This document shows positions 1 to 12,939 of a stretch of 64,000 nt of DNA, piece after piece. The DNA comes from Apus apus (Eukaryota > Chordata > Aves > Apodiformes > Apodidae). The number at the start of each line of letters is the position of its first letter. Position 1 is the stretch's first letter. The DNA lies in assembly GCF_020740795.1 (NCBI RefSeq), contig NC_067290.1, positions 12,444,001 to 12,508,000 on the forward strand, read 5' to 3'. The notes under the pieces are model-generated. The model searched no databases. It saw only the letters and a list, made by a program, of their open reading frames with translations, and was not told the origin of the DNA. The position numbers and the translations under genes were made by a program.

Positions 1-3000
1 TGAGTCTGATGTAGCAGCTGTATGCTGGAGCTACTGTGCACATCAGAACTAAATGGGTGGGTCTGGATGCATTGGCCTTTGCTGTGTATGTGTAGCTTGA
101 CTGTACTGATTACATGCAATAAATCCAATGCTTCGGGTGCTTGGTGGAGGATCCTGGATAGAAATAAGCCTGGTGTGCTGCTCTGCCACCTTCATCTCTG
201 CTGGCTGGAGGAAGGGCAAGCTCCTGGCAGTGCTGAGAAGGGAGGTGGCATGGCACAACCTTGGGAACGGATGAGTCCCTTCCCTGCCCTACTTACTGAG
301 TCTTCCTGTCCTAGCCAGAAGCCTGACCCTGGCTCTGTGAGTGTCCCACTGTTCACCTCTTGCTGAGCTCCTCCGCCTGTGTGAGACTGCGTTTGATTTG
401 ACTGGAGGGCTCTGCCTTGCAGACTCCACATCCACCTTGCTGCTCCATCTGTTGGCTTAGCTGCACAGTTAGCTAGGGGCTTCCTCCTCGGCTGCAAAGT
501 GCTTTGTTGCCTGTTGAGCCTCTCTGTTGTTTTGCCATGTGGTTAAGCCTCCACTAATTCGCTCTCTGCTTACGCCTTTGCCTTTAGATTCTGCTCTTCA
601 GTCTCTCTGGGTTGGTTCTTTCCCTTGCAGCAGCCTCACAGCCTTCTTCTCTGCTGGGATAATCCTAAGATCATTCCGTCCTATGCTGACACCCACCTCT
701 TGGTTGGGCTTTGCTGCAGCTCTGCCTGTGCTTCCATGGCCTCTGCCTGCCTCCTCATCTTCTTTGGTATGATTCCAAGGGTGATCTCCCTTGCACCCCC
801 TTTGGTAGAGCCCCTTGTCCATTTTTTTGGATGATCTTATCCACTGTTGTGGGGAAGCCTCCCCACTTCATCACCTCTGCCCTTTCCTCAAGTCTTTATG
901 CAGCCTCATCCCTTTGGTCCCAGCCTGGACAGGGGAAAGTATTCCCAGCTCCCAGCTCCCTGCTCCTTCTTGTAGATGTTGTCCTCTCCTGAGCCCGGCT
1001 GCCAGTGCTGAGCTCTGCAGCAGTCCTGCTGGGAGCTGGGTTGACCCAGGAAGAAGCACAGAAGCAGAGGCCAGCTTTCCAGCCCAGTTCCCAACTTGAT
1101 TTGTACAGGCATCAATTAGGACCACCAGGGTCTGGTTTCCCTCTGTTTCCTTTTGAGGAAACCCCTGGATGAATTGGGACTAAGCCAAATTTTAAGCATC
1201 CTTGCAGCTGCCTGTGAGGAGATGGGTGTTGGTATTGGCAGTGAGTGTCCAGCCATTTCAGCATCATCCCACTGACCTGGTCCATGGCCATGGGCTGTAG
1301 CTGCAGGGCACCGGGGCTGTTCTGGCTTTGGGGAGACAAAGCTGCTTCCCACCCTGGCATGGTGGAGCATCCTAGTCTCTCTCATAGGATAGTCCTTGAC
1401 TGTGAAGCAGCATTTGTCTCAAGAGCCAGTCCTACTCTTCATACAGCTGTGCATTTTTATCCTTCGAAAGCCGCAATTCCCACATTTCATGTGCCTGGAA
1501 GAGGCATTGTTTGTGCTTTGGGGGAGTCACTGCTATGGCTGTGTAATTGGAAAGGGAGTTGTAGCAGCCTAGATAAATTGTAGGGAGAGAGTCTGTCCCA
1601 GATCCACTCTTTAATAATGCCAGGATGGCCTTTGCAAAGTCAGCTTGGGGTCTTGGAGGCTGGACTGGAACCCTGAGGTTTTAGACTGGTTAGAGACCTC
1701 ATATGAAATCAGTGAAGGTGTCTCTGCTCTAAGATCCTTTGAGTTGTCCCCATCTCCATTAAGTGGTGGAGGGCCAGCTAGATGCATCCAAAAAAACCCT
1801 GCAAACCTTGGAGATACCCATCTCTGGTATGTGTTGCAGTAACCTAAAATAAGGAATGAGCAAGATTGGCTGATGAGCTTGTGCTTGGTAGAGCAAGGGG
1901 CAAAGCAGTGGGGAGTCTGCGTTGTTGCTGAAAAAGCGGGAGTGCTATGAGCCGCCTCTGCTCTGCTGCTAAAAACAGCCTGGCTTGTTTTTATTTGATA
2001 CAGTTTTGATCTGTGTGTGTTAGTGTTTCACCTGCCTGCGAGTGGGAACTCCGGGCTCCAAGCGCCTTGGAAGCCCGCCTGCATCCCTGCGCATCCCTGC
2101 AGCACCAGGCTCGAAACTGTGGGTCTTCCTTGGATAGAGGAGAGACTCTGCTGAAATTCAGGCTTGGAGGCGTTGGGATGGGGTGGGTAAATGTTCTGCT
2201 GGGGTTTGGTGGTGCTGCTGTGTAAACTGGGGCTCCAGCTCGTGTGGGTTTTCCTGGGAAGATAGACCCAAAAACAGCTCACGTGGGGTTTTCTCCCTGT
2301 CTCGCTTCCCCAGCATGCTGCCAGCATGGAGGTGGCTCTCCAAATGGCCTTGCTGCCAGTGCTGGGTAGAGGGTTGGCATTGGCTTCCCTCTGTTGTGGA
2401 TTCTGCCCAGTCCCAGGAATTTACTGCGAAATAAGTGATTGAAAATGAGCTCAGTCCATCCCCAGGGACAAAAGGGGTTTGGGAATGGACAGGTTTTTGT
2501 ATAGTCACAATTGATGTGTCCATAGATCTTGTCCTTGGAGAGGGGCCAACCAGGGCTTCGGAGAGCCCCAGAGGGGCAGGACCCTGCCCAAGGATACAGA
2601 CATCGAGGGCAAACTGTGCCAGGGGGAACATGTCAGGGAGGAGGAGGAGAATAGCTGAGGCAGGGAGGAGGATAATCCAGGGTGGTTGCAGGGTTAAATA
2701 AAAGCTGTCAGTGATTTGAAAAGGGGAAAGAAAGGAGAAAACCCACTGAAGAGACTCTCTGCCTTCTCACCCGGCTTGTAATCAGCCGCCCCCTCTGCCA
2801 GCGAGCAGCTGGCGGGCGGGCGGGCGAGGAGGGGGTGGCAAGAGGGGTCCAGCTGCTCCTCGGCCTGGCCCCAGCACCCCAAGAGTCCCTGCAGCCCCTG
2901 CTTGGTGTGGGCCAGGGCATAGCTGGGGGAGATGTGTCCCCCTCAGGGGTCCCTGGCTGGCTTGGGGCCTGAGGTCTATGAAGTTTGATGCTGTGGGGAG

Positions 3001-3516
3001 GTGAGATGAGGAAGAGGAGAAGGGGGAGTTGTCTGAAATGCCAGGGTTTCATCTTCCACTCCCCCTGCCCTCAGTGTTCTGAAAAGAGCTGCTTGAGCTG
3101 TCGGCTCTGGATTATATTAATTAGCAGAGAAGTGCTACGCCTGCTCGAGGGGCTGTGCTGCCAGGAGGGACCTGAGACTTGGCAGGTCTGTGCGAAGCAG
3201 CTGCTGGGCTCCCCAAAACCCCTCACTCCAGCCTAAAATGGACACATCAAAACCAAGGCTAAGCCAAGGGAGCCAAGTCTCCCTGGGGCTTCAGCATCTC
3301 CTCCTGGAGCCCGTCTGGCACTTGGAGGGCTCTTTTGATAGGGAATGTGGCCCTGTGGTTTCAGGAGAGGACCCACCACACCTTGCTGGGCCCGCATGGC
3401 TGTGGCCAAAGTGGGTTGGTTGGTGATGCTGCCAAGCCAGCAGGACCATGTGGAGGGTGCTGCTGGGGTGGGGGGTGAGGCACATCCCTGACCTGCAGTG
3501 CCCTGCTGTCTTTCAG
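1..3516 (+). other. TEX264: TEX264 intron (upstream part, start outside window)
   Basis: No reading frame here matches the membrane anchor or GyrI-like domain of TEX264 or any other family I know. The stretch ends in a pyrimidine-rich acceptor (tttcag at 3511-3516) directly before a TEX264 coding exon, so it is read as intron. The only local oddity is a short GGGC run near 2810-2830. Confidence 0.6.
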
Positions 3517-6500
3517 GAGAGGAAGCTGTGTGCCCACCCCCGAATCGAGATCTACAAGGAGGACCGCATCTACTTTGTGTGTCCCCTCGCCCGCCAAGGG
3601 GACTTCTACGTGCCTGAAATGAAAGAGCTGGAGAGGAAGAGCAGGGCTGCTGCAGCTGAGGCTGAGGATGCCCAGACAGACATCACAGGTACCCATGGCT
3701 TGTGCACAGGCTCCATCTGTGATTGGCATCAGCTCTCCCAAAGGTGGGGGTCCTGTTGTCCCTGGTGCTGCCACCTGAGCAGACAGAGAGGGGACAATCT
3801 GTGCCCACCTAGTGCCCAACCACTGAGTCTCAGCAGACCTTTTACCCTCACTCCAGGCTGAGATAGAATCTTGCCCTCAAGCTGTCACGCTGTGCCTCAG
3901 GGAGCACTCAGGCACCCCTGTGGCATCAGGGTGAGGGCCAAGCTGCCTCCGAGCCACCGACTCACTGCTGGCAGAGCAGAGCTAGATCTCGCAGCTTTTG
4001 GTTGCAGCTGGGCTTGTTTTTCTCCTTGTCGTATACATCTTCCTTGATCTCATCTTCATCTGTTACATGTTGGGATTGCGAAGAGCTTAAATACCAGGTT
4101 GCTGTAGCTGGTGGTGGAGTTGCCCGATAGCATCTGCTCAGCAAGATCTGTTGGAGCCTGGGTGTATTCATACAGGAAGGGACCACAATGGCTGTAGGCG
4201 CAGAACGGCAGTGCTATAGTAACCCAAAATGCTAGTTGCTGTCTCCAGCCCACGTGCTCACATGTCTGCGAGATGCAGGAGCCTGGAGCCGACTATCCGA
4301 GCATTCCCGACTGCTGGACAGCACGGCCCAGCCAGCCACAGGCAGGGGAGCTGCCTCCTCCTGCCCCACTGCTCACCTGCACTTGTGTAATGGGCATGAA
4401 AAAACCATGACGGCTCTCCTTGCCTCCTGGGAGTTTGGTCATTTGTTTGAACACAGCTTCAGGTTTGGGTTGCTTTAATTCTTAATCGTGTGCAGCATAA
4501 AAGCAAGCCTGGGAATTGCTTTCCGAGACCTCTGTCCATTTAGCCGCGCAATGAAGAGTCTAATCGGAGCTGTTTCCCGACACTTCCAGGTCCCGTGTTT
4601 TCATGGTGCTCATTCAGCTCTTCACTTTTTTGTCCGCCTTGTGCCAGGGTGGCTGACACACCAGTCCCCTCGCTCTGGCACTTTCCCAAGTTTGCCCTGC
4701 AGTTTCAGAGAGGAACAGCAGCTCCCGCGTGAGCAGAAGCTGGTTCAGGTTGGTGCCTTCAGCAGCTGCGTGTGCTCCTTTCTGCCCCGCTTGGAGCTGC
4801 ACGGCCCCACAGCACCATGGGTGCAGGGGGTGCTTAGTGCAGCTGCTGCCCAGCACTCTGGCTATATCCATGCTTCCCCTGGAATGCCACTACCAGCACA
4901 CCCACAGTGTGGATGTCCCCTGCCCTGCTGAAAGAAGGGCTAAGAAAGTATTCCTGATTTTAAACAGCAAATGATGTTGGAGTTTATCATGTGGGTTGGG
5001 CTCCCCAGCAGCAGCTCTGGGCTGGCTCATCCACCAGCCCTCCCCTTCCAGTCACATAGGTGGGCTTTTGTTGGTGGAATCTGTAACCTGCAGCAGAATC
5101 AAAGCGGGGAGGTGAGGTGGGAGGGGGCAGCTGCTCTGGTCAGGCTCTGCATCTTGCTGCTGAAGTCCTGCATGGGTTTTTTGAGCCCTGGTGCAAGAGG
5201 AGATCCCCTGGGAGGGAGAAGCTGACGGGTCGTCCCCTCTGCCCAGCCACTTGCTGGAGACACATTGTTTTGAGACTGGTCCTCCCTTCCCAAGTATTTC
5301 TTGTCCTGGGATCTGTGCAACCACCTCTAGGTTGGGGGCAGAGAAAACCCCAATCTCTTTTCACATCTTTTTAACACCCTTCTTCCCAGGGAGATGCTCA
5401 AGGAGCAAGCTCCTTAGTCACAGCCCCTTCAACAGGCATGATGGCCATAAGATCTTCATGACCCAGCAGATCCTGGGGTGTCTGTGAAAGCTTTTGAGCT
5501 TTCCTCTGCCAGCTGGAGGTGAGCACAACGATGTCTTCACCTGCTTTTCAGTGCAGTCCCCCTCAACCCCAGTTCATGGATCTGGATTATTTCTTGATCC
5601 ACCTCAACTCTGTCAATATTTTAAGTGGTCTTGCCCTGATGGAATCTCAGGCAGCCTTGGGAAGCTCCTGGGAAGGTGAGAGAGGATGATGGTCCCCACT
5701 TGGCTGTGCCTGAGCAGTACAAATCCAGGTGTGAGGCCCTGACACCCTGCTTTGTGTGGACACAGCAGCTTTCGGTCATGACTCACAGAACTCCCTGCCA
5801 GCAGCTGTGTTACACTTTCCTCAAATTAAAGACTTTGGGAGTTCCCAGCAGAAGGTGCTGCCATTTCTCCTGGCTTGTTGTCATGGGTGGTGCCAGGTGA
5901 TACCAAGTGACTTGGATGTGTACAAAAACCTTGGATTTGTTTTCTTGAGCCTCCTGACCTTGGAGCATGTCTCTCCATTTAGGCTGTTGTCTACTGTCCT
6001 TGCTCCCGAGCTCGCCCAGCAAGGTGCTGCGGCTCTGAGAGAAGCAGGTGGCCACAAAGGCTGCAGGACATAGTCCAGGGACTCTGCTTTCTGCTGCTGC
6101 TTTGCACAGAGCAGGGCTGGCAGCTCCGCTGAGGATGAACACACTTGGCACACAAGGAAGGGGCCGGAGGCTGCAGCTTCTTCCTCACCAATTCTGTTCC
6201 TTCTTCACCATCATTAGGATCATCGGAAAGACATGAAGCATTTTCAGAAGGCGGCTGACGGGTCTCCAGGGGGCCAGTGTCAATCACGATTAGTATTTGT
6301 GTACTTAATTATTTTCCAGGGCTTTGGCATCCGTGCAGCGCTCAGCGGGCCCTCCCGGCTCTCTCTCAGCAGCGTGACCCCGCTGCAGCGTGCGGAAGGT
6401 GAAAGCAAACAAAAGAAGCCCTTGGCTGTGTGGGTGTGCTGGCATGAACACAGATGGGTTCTAAGCACGTGGCTCTGCCCAGAGTCTCAGGTGCTCATTT

Positions 6501-9500
6501 TCCTGAAGATGAGTTTGTCCAGCGGCATCTGGGTGCAACCAATGCCATCACCTGCTGAGCCCCCGTACCACGGGGGGCAGCCTCCCTGCTGTGCTCTGCC
6601 TCATCCCCATTGCTTCCGTCCTCCAAAGAGCCCTGCCTGCTCTGCCTGGCCGTATGTCCTGAGAAGGGTCTCAGCAGGCAGCTCCTGCCATGCCTTCCTG
6701 CTGGCCTGCCTGCCCCAGCTCCTATCCTGGAGGCTGTGTGAGCTTCAGCAGGAGGAGCTGGGCACCCCCAGCACTGCACTGATCTATTATTTAGCGGCAG
6801 AGACAATGAATATTTGATTGAAGAGGGGGAAAGTGAGGACCTGGGTGCTCCAAGAGGAGAGCGACACTCAGGCATCAGTGTCCCGCTGGAGCAATGCAGG
6901 AGGGAAAGTGACCCTCCCTCCTGGGAAGATTTGGGGATGCTGGTACCCAGGGTGGCACAGGGCTGAGCTGCCTGGGGGGCTGGCTCATTACCAGTGCGGG
7001 CTGAGTGGTTCTTGTTGCACCCATCCCTGGCAGACATCTTGGCGTTGGCTGCTTGGCTTTCCTTCTTCTTCGGTGGCCCTGGCCTTTAAGGGGGCTTCTC
7101 AACACCCCAGCAGGGCTTCACCCCGGGCTTTGCCTCTTTTTCCCGTATCAGAACTTTCCAAGTTCTGCATTCCTGATGAGTGAACATGCAGTGGGATGGC
7201 TACACTGTCCGTGGGGGAGCGGGGCAGAAAGGATGTGTTTCCACAGGATGGCTGGCACCTCACTGAGTGCCAGAGGGAAAAGCTGTGCTGAATCTGGGTT
7301 CTGGGCTGGCTCCTGGTGCAGGAACCAACCCTGGAAAGTGGGATGCAGGGGATGGGCAGCAGCAAGATGCTGGGGACCAAGCAAGGTGCCTGGGGCAGGA
7401 TGGAGAAGTGGGTGTGAGGACTGCCAGAAGACTTCATGCCCGTGAGAGGAGAGCTGAACCCCTGCTCGCCCACAAGGCACCTTCCAGTGAGGCTGTGGCT
7501 GCCCTCTTGGAGCCCTGATGTACTCCCTGCCTGGCCTCTCAGGGCTGTTCTGGGATAACTAGGGGTTTCTGCCATGTCCCCCTGACCCCACATTGTCCCA
7601 AGCAGCAGTGGCTCCATCTCTCAGCCCTGTCTGCCACGGCCATCCATCCCCAGCCAGGCGAGGTGGCCATGGCACAGCAAGCATAGCTTGTCCTGCTAAA
7701 ATGGGTGAATTTGCCAGCTGAGGCTGCTCAAATGTGATCAGAAATGACAGACCAGTGAAAAAGTGTCTGGCTTAAAGGAAACAGGACTCGGTTTATTGTC
7801 ACCCTTGGAGTGAGGGAGAGGGAGGTGGCTGCCGGGGGTGAGGACAGCAGTGCTTTCTTGTGGTGGCAGCTTGGAGCTGGGCTTGGGTAGGTTTCACCCC
7901 CATCTTCCCCTTCCTGAGCTGCTGCTCCTCTCCTCACAAGCTTCTTTCCTTTGTGGCACGGGTTTATGTGACTGCTTCCCAGCCGGAGGGACACAGAAGG
8001 GAGGAGTGCTGCACATGCAGGGAATGGCCTTGGGGTCAAGATCACTCTTCTACCAGGTTTCAGAGGGATGCAAGATGACCACGAATGGTGTGAGCTGTCA
8101 TGAAGCCATAGTGCGGAAGTGTCCATGTCACCTGAGGCCACTAATTTGGCCAAAATGTTTTGTTGGGTTTTTTTTGAGATCCCCAGTAGAGACCTTGTAA
8201 ACCCTTGGCTGGCTTCAAGGTTCAGGGGCCGCATGCTCCCCTCCATTCCCCACAGCTCTCCATCTTCCTGGAGGCTGCCTGCTGACCCACTGCCCTGCCA
8301 AGGTCCTGCCAGATGGGACAGCATCTCCTCCTGCCTTTCTGCCACCTGATCTGTGGCTGCCATCCCCTTTGGCAAGCGCCTCACCAGCAGCCTGCAGAAC
8401 ATCCTTTTTAACTTAGAGTAAATGTAGTTTCCATGTTGAGGAGCTCCCTGCTGCTGCAGCAAGGGCGGTGCATGTCAGCGCGTGATGGTTCCTTCCTCCC
8501 TTTCATGTGAGGGTCACCAGGCATCACTTGGGTGGGCAGCCCAGGGCTTGGCTCATGCCAGCTGCCGAAGGGGCTGCATGCCATGGCCAAGGACAGAGGG
8601 TGGAGGGCAGGCTCCTCTCCAGGTGCTTGCTGGGCAGGATGAAGCCCATGCACCATCCAGGTGGGATAAAGCGGTGGCCGTGCTGTGTCTGTGGGTCTTT
8701 CCCGGCTGCTCCTTGTCCTGCTACTGCTGCTTGGTCTTCTCCAAGCAGCCATCTCTCAGCAGGCAGGACTGTGGGATGATGCGGCTCTGAAGGCAGAGAA
8801 CTGCCATTTGCAAGCAGTTCTGCTGGCAGCTGCCCAGGCTGGGAAGAAAAACAGCAAAAAAAAAAAGGGATTTAAGGAAAGTTCCCTCCCTGGTGGGTCT
8901 CCTCCAGGAGATCAGTGGCTGCCGGGAAGCTGGAGGAGGTTGAGCAGCCCAGCTCTGGGCAGCCTGGCTGCAGGAGCTTGGGGAGGCTGAAGATGGCTCT
9001 GGGGTCCTGGTGCAGCCCCGTGTCATGGCTGGGGATGGAGCTGTGCTGGCAGGAGCCAGCCTGAAGGAAAGGGCTCTCCTTTCCTACCCAGAGCCCTTCT
9101 GCAGTTGTCACCACCCTCTTTGCCATTTCCCAGCCCTGCTGGTGGCAAGCCACAATCCTCCACCAGTGCCACCACTGAGCAGAGCTCCTCCTGGTTTCCC
9201 TTGTGGTGCAGGGCATGATCCTCAGCAGGGCTGCCTAGCCCGGCATGGATGGAGTCCCTGGAGCAGAGGTGCTGGGAAGTGGCCAAGCCTGGCAGGAGCT
9301 TCCCACCAGTGTGATTCAGGCAGGAGGGCAAAGCAGGGAGGACCAGGATGGAGGAGCCTACCCAGTGTTTGCTGCTGTTTTTAAAATTGCCAACATGGAT
9401 ATGTGATGTAATGATCAGCGATGTGGATCTATGATGTCATAATTAACCACGTGGATCTGTGATGTCATAATTAACAATGATTAATGTTTTACAGGAGGGT

Positions 9501-10322
9501 TTTGTCTCCTGGATTGTTGCTCCAGCAACAGCACCGAGCTGCTGGTCCCAATCTGACGTGCTCGTCTTGTTGACTCCTAAATTGCATTGTAAACTGAGCT
9601 AATGAGGCAGGGATCCTGAGAGGGGGTGGTGAGACCAGGGCTCTGCTGGCAGGGGAAGCCTCCTCGTGGGCTTGGCTGCAAGAGGGGTTCTGGGCATTCT
9701 CCCAAAGGAGGGGCTTGCCAGGTCCTCAAGGTGGGCAGAGAGAGCAGCTGTGGGGCCAGGATATGCCTGGGAGGCTGGGGATTGGGCTGGCTTGGGGATG
9801 CCCTGATTTCATGGAGCTGTTTGAGTCCAGCTCATGGTTGTCTTGGCCCCGTCACTTCTCAAAGGCACAGGAGGTGACAAGAGATAGGAGCTGGTCTCCA
9901 CTGTGGCCTGACATCTATGAGGTTTCTGGTGGCTTTGAAGACTGGCACCCTGTTCCCATCACTTCCTTCCCTCAGCATTCACTCCCTCCTGTTCTCTCTC
10001 CATCCCAGGGGCTGACACCATGAGTGAGACTAGCTCCATCAGCATAGAGGCCACAACTGACAGCAGAGACACCTCAGTGGCTACCTCCATCCTGCTGCCC
10101 TTCCCAGCCAGCCGTGGCCGGGAGGAAGTGGACAACCGCAGTGAGCACAGCTACAGTGAGTCAGGAGCCAGCGGCTCCTCCTTCGAGGAGCTGGACCTGG
10201 AGGTGACCGGGGACGGGGAGGGAGCCCCAGGCCTGCTGTCTGACATGGGCTATGCAGGCAACCAGGAAGTCACAGACAAGTGGACCAAGGAGCCCATTGC
10301 TGCTGAGAGAGGAGAAGAGTGA
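3517..10322 (+). CDS. TEX264: TEX264, 3' part (two terminal coding exons): ER-phagy receptor
   Basis: TEX264 is a single-pass ER membrane protein that binds LC3/GABARAP and drives ER-phagy, and also helps VCP/SPRTN repair topoisomerase-1 adducts. Coding exons are 3517-3688 and 10009-10322 (stop TGA 10320-10322). The first reads ERKLCAHPRIEIYKED and ARQGDFYVPEMKE, matching the end of the GyrI-like domain. It ends in phase 1 and the next exon supplies the other two bases of a Gly codon, so the frame is continuous. The second exon encodes the acidic, Ser-rich tail with SEHSYSESGASGSSFEELDLE. The Phe-Glu-Glu-Leu at 10182-10193 is the LC3-interacting motif known from the human protein. Exons for the membrane anchor and most of the GyrI-like fold lie left of the window. 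The match comes from memory of human TEX264 and is strong over both exons. Confidence 0.93.
3689..10008 (+). other. TEX264: TEX264 last intron
   Basis: The intron has a GT donor at 3689-3690 and a pyrimidine-rich acceptor ending at 10008. Its 6.3 kb are mostly unremarkable. I found no exon, RNA gene or recognisable transposon. An A-run lies near 8855-8868 and a three-unit repeat at 9394-9478 is listed separately. Confidence 0.7.
9394..9478. repeat. Three-unit 28-29 bp tandem repeat carrying TGATGTCA/TAATTA
   Basis: Three direct units begin near 9394, 9423 and 9451, each starting like GTGGATCT(A/G)TGATG. Units two and three share TGATGTCATAATTAA, which places a CRE/ATF-like octamer (one base from TGACGTCA) directly beside a homeobox-type TAATTA core. 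The first unit is more diverged. It lies about 530 bp upstream of the last TEX264 exon. It could be an intronic enhancer or a decaying minisatellite; sequence alone cannot decide. Confidence 0.6.
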
Positions 10323-10839
10323 AGCAGGGGCCTGGCTGCCTCGCCTCCCACCAGGGTCTGAGTTACTGGCAACTGGTCACCTTCCCCACCTCCTTCTTCT
10401 CCAGCCAAGAGATTTTGGTTGCTGATTCCCCCTGGGACCTGCTCTTCTTTGTAGAAAGGGTGCTAGACTGTTTTGAGGATGCCAGGAAGCAGTGTGGGGG
10501 GGGTCTCCTGCAGCACTCAGTGGCATGGGGTAGGTGTAGGCTGGGGTGGGGCAGCAAAATCCATTTGCTGTTTGTATGTCTCTAGATGTGTCGCAAATTC
10601 CTCACAGAGGTCTCGGGGGAGAGGTGGTGGATGGCAGAGGTGTTCCCCCTAGTCTCTGCTGGTGCCCCTCTCACCCACAGCTTCTCTGTGCTGCACTGCC
10701 ACGTGTTTTCTAGCACCAAAGAGCCGTGAGTAGGGTTGGTTGGGTTTGTTCCCCTCTTCTCTTCCCCTCGCTGAAAAATGGAAACATCCTGTGTACACTT
10801 GGTCCTCCTGGCACTGCCATGGATGCTTTTGGGGTCTGT

Positions 10840-10845
10840 AATAAA
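10840..10845 (+). terminator. TEX264: TEX264 poly(A) signal (AATAAA)
   Basis: A canonical AATAAA lies 518 bp after the TEX264 stop codon. It gives a 3' UTR of about 540 bases. No coding similarity follows it until GRM2. Confidence 0.7.
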
Positions 10846-10859
10846 GTGGATGCTTTTCC

Positions 10860-12635
10860 TCCCTGGTGGCCATGGTGTTGCTGACTGCCTCTTGGCTGAC
10901 TGCGCCGTCCTGCCCCATGGTGGGGAGTGGGCTGTGGATGGGGGCTGCTGGTGGCCCCCAAACACACTCTGCAGGCTGTGGGGGGAGTGGAAAGGGGTCC
11001 CGGTTGCCCTGCTGAGCTGGAGACAGGTGACATCCCCGCTTCTGTTGGGAACCTGATGGATGTAAAACCAGTAAAGCCAGGTCCCTGTGCTGCTGGTGGG
11101 ACTGGCACCACTTGTGCTCCTCCTGTGGCAGTGCCTGGTCCCACAGCCCTGGGAGTGCAGGCAGGGAGGGCACCCGTGCTGTCCCAGTTCCCTGTTCACC
11201 AGCTGGGGATGAGTGAGCAGCCTGGACATCACCACCACCATGCCCTGGGGCAATGCAGGGTGCAGGAGCACATCACTCAGCTGGCAGAGGTCAGCCCCTA
11301 CCCTGTCCCAGTGCCCCTGGTGCCTCCAACAGCCCAGGGTTTGTTCCACAGTGTCTGGGCTTGGGGTGGGGGCAAGGTACAGGGGACCATGGCTGTCCCT
11401 CCATGGTGGGGACATGTCCTCTCTGGCTTGGAAAGGTCACGATTAGTCCTCAGCCAGTGATTGACAGGAGATTGTTCATAAATATTTTGTGCTCTGAGTG
11501 ATAAAATATTAAACTCCTCCAGCCCACATGGAAAAATATTGCTCTTCCCAGTGTTTATCTTTGTTGCTGGTTATTACAGAACTGCCAAGCCCCCTGAAAT
11601 ATTTATGCCTGGCTGAGACTCTGGAGGGGTTGGAGCCAGGCAGTGGATCCTAATGCCATTTGTCCCCTAACCTCACAGAAGATGGGGACCAGGGAGGCTT
11701 CGCCATCATCCTCCTGCTGTCAGTGGTGCCAAATCAGCAGCTGGCGGGATGCAGCTGGTGTCGGGCATGTGCCAGGTCTGTGCCAGTCCCGTCTGCTTGG
11801 GGGGCAAGCAGGAGTTTGGTGGTGCCAGCATCCATCAGCACGGCATGTCTCCAGCCCTCCCTAGCAATCTGTCACCCTAGGTCCCCCGGCCCAGGCATCC
11901 TCCTCTCCCAGGTGCCCCACTCTGTCTGTGCTAACAGTCATGAAAGGAGACGGGCTGGTGGGGCCCAGCATCCTGGTCTCCTTGCCACAGAGGTCCTGGG
12001 CTATTCCCCCCACCCTCAAATCAGGAGCGTTGGGGCAGGGCAGGGACAGAGCAGGTCTGACTCTTGCTGTAATGCCCTAACCCAGGGCTTGCAAGCACAG
12101 CAGCTGATAGTGGGGAAACTGAGGCACCCCCGGACTGAGCCTGTCCCTGTGAGTCCTTGTCATCTCCTGTCCCTAATTTACATAACTGTCCAGGAATGCT
12201 GGGAGCCAGCATCAGACTGATGGGGACTCAGCACAGTGGGATCCTAGATGGCCAAACAGCTCCAGAAAGGGTCTGGGCAAGCAGTGATGACCTGGAATGC
12301 TAAATCCAGTGCTGCCTCTGCCTTTGGAGAAGTCAGCTCAGGGAGCATCAGCGAAAGCTTTCCCCCAGCTTGGTGCTTGTGCTGACCTGCAGGGGCCAGC
12401 ACAGTGATGCTGGGCCCCTGGGTGCCCCCCAAGGGCTAGGGGAGCAGTGGGCAGGCTGGGTGGGGGCTGTGTTGAGCATGGGAACAGCCCCAGGGGTGCC
12501 AGGGTGCAGCGTTTGAGTTGGAGCTGGGGCTGGGACCTCTCTTGCAGAGTTGGGGCTGAGATGGGGGCTCTGGGGCCGGGGGAGTAGGCGCAGAGCTGTG
12601 CCCTGTCAGGTCTGCAGAGGGATCTGCTCCTGCCT
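10860..12635. other. Intergenic region between TEX264 and GRM2
   Basis: No gene is recognised. A relatively AT-rich patch at about 11460-11610 (several AATATT and ATAAAT words) stands out from the GC-rich surroundings and could be a conserved non-coding element, but conservation cannot be seen from one sequence. Confidence 0.5.
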
Positions 12636-12905
12636 GCTCTGGCTGTGTCCTACCTCTGCCCAGCCTGGATTTGGCTGTCCCCACAGCATCTGGCTGATCC
12701 TTGCCTGTATCCTGCATTCTCTGGCTGTGTCCTGCCTGTGCCCTAGCTCTGTCTCACCATGCCTTGCCTGGCTCTGTCTGTGTTCTGCCTTCTCTGGACA
12801 TATCCTACCTTCCCTGGCTGTCTCCTGGCTGTGGGTTGGTTCGCTCTGACCGTGTCTTGCCCACATGTGGCCCTGTCCTGCCCGTGCCCTGCCTGGATCC
12901 GGCCA
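12636..12905. repeat. Degenerate pyrimidine-rich tandem repeat upstream of GRM2
   Basis: Variants of CTGGCTGTGTCCTGCCT recur about ten times at irregular spacing of 20-35 bases, on the left edge of the GRM2 CpG island. This is a diverged minisatellite with no coding interpretation. Confidence 0.55.
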
Positions 12906-12939
12906 TGCCTTCCCTAGCTTTGCTCCAGCCCCGCCAAGC

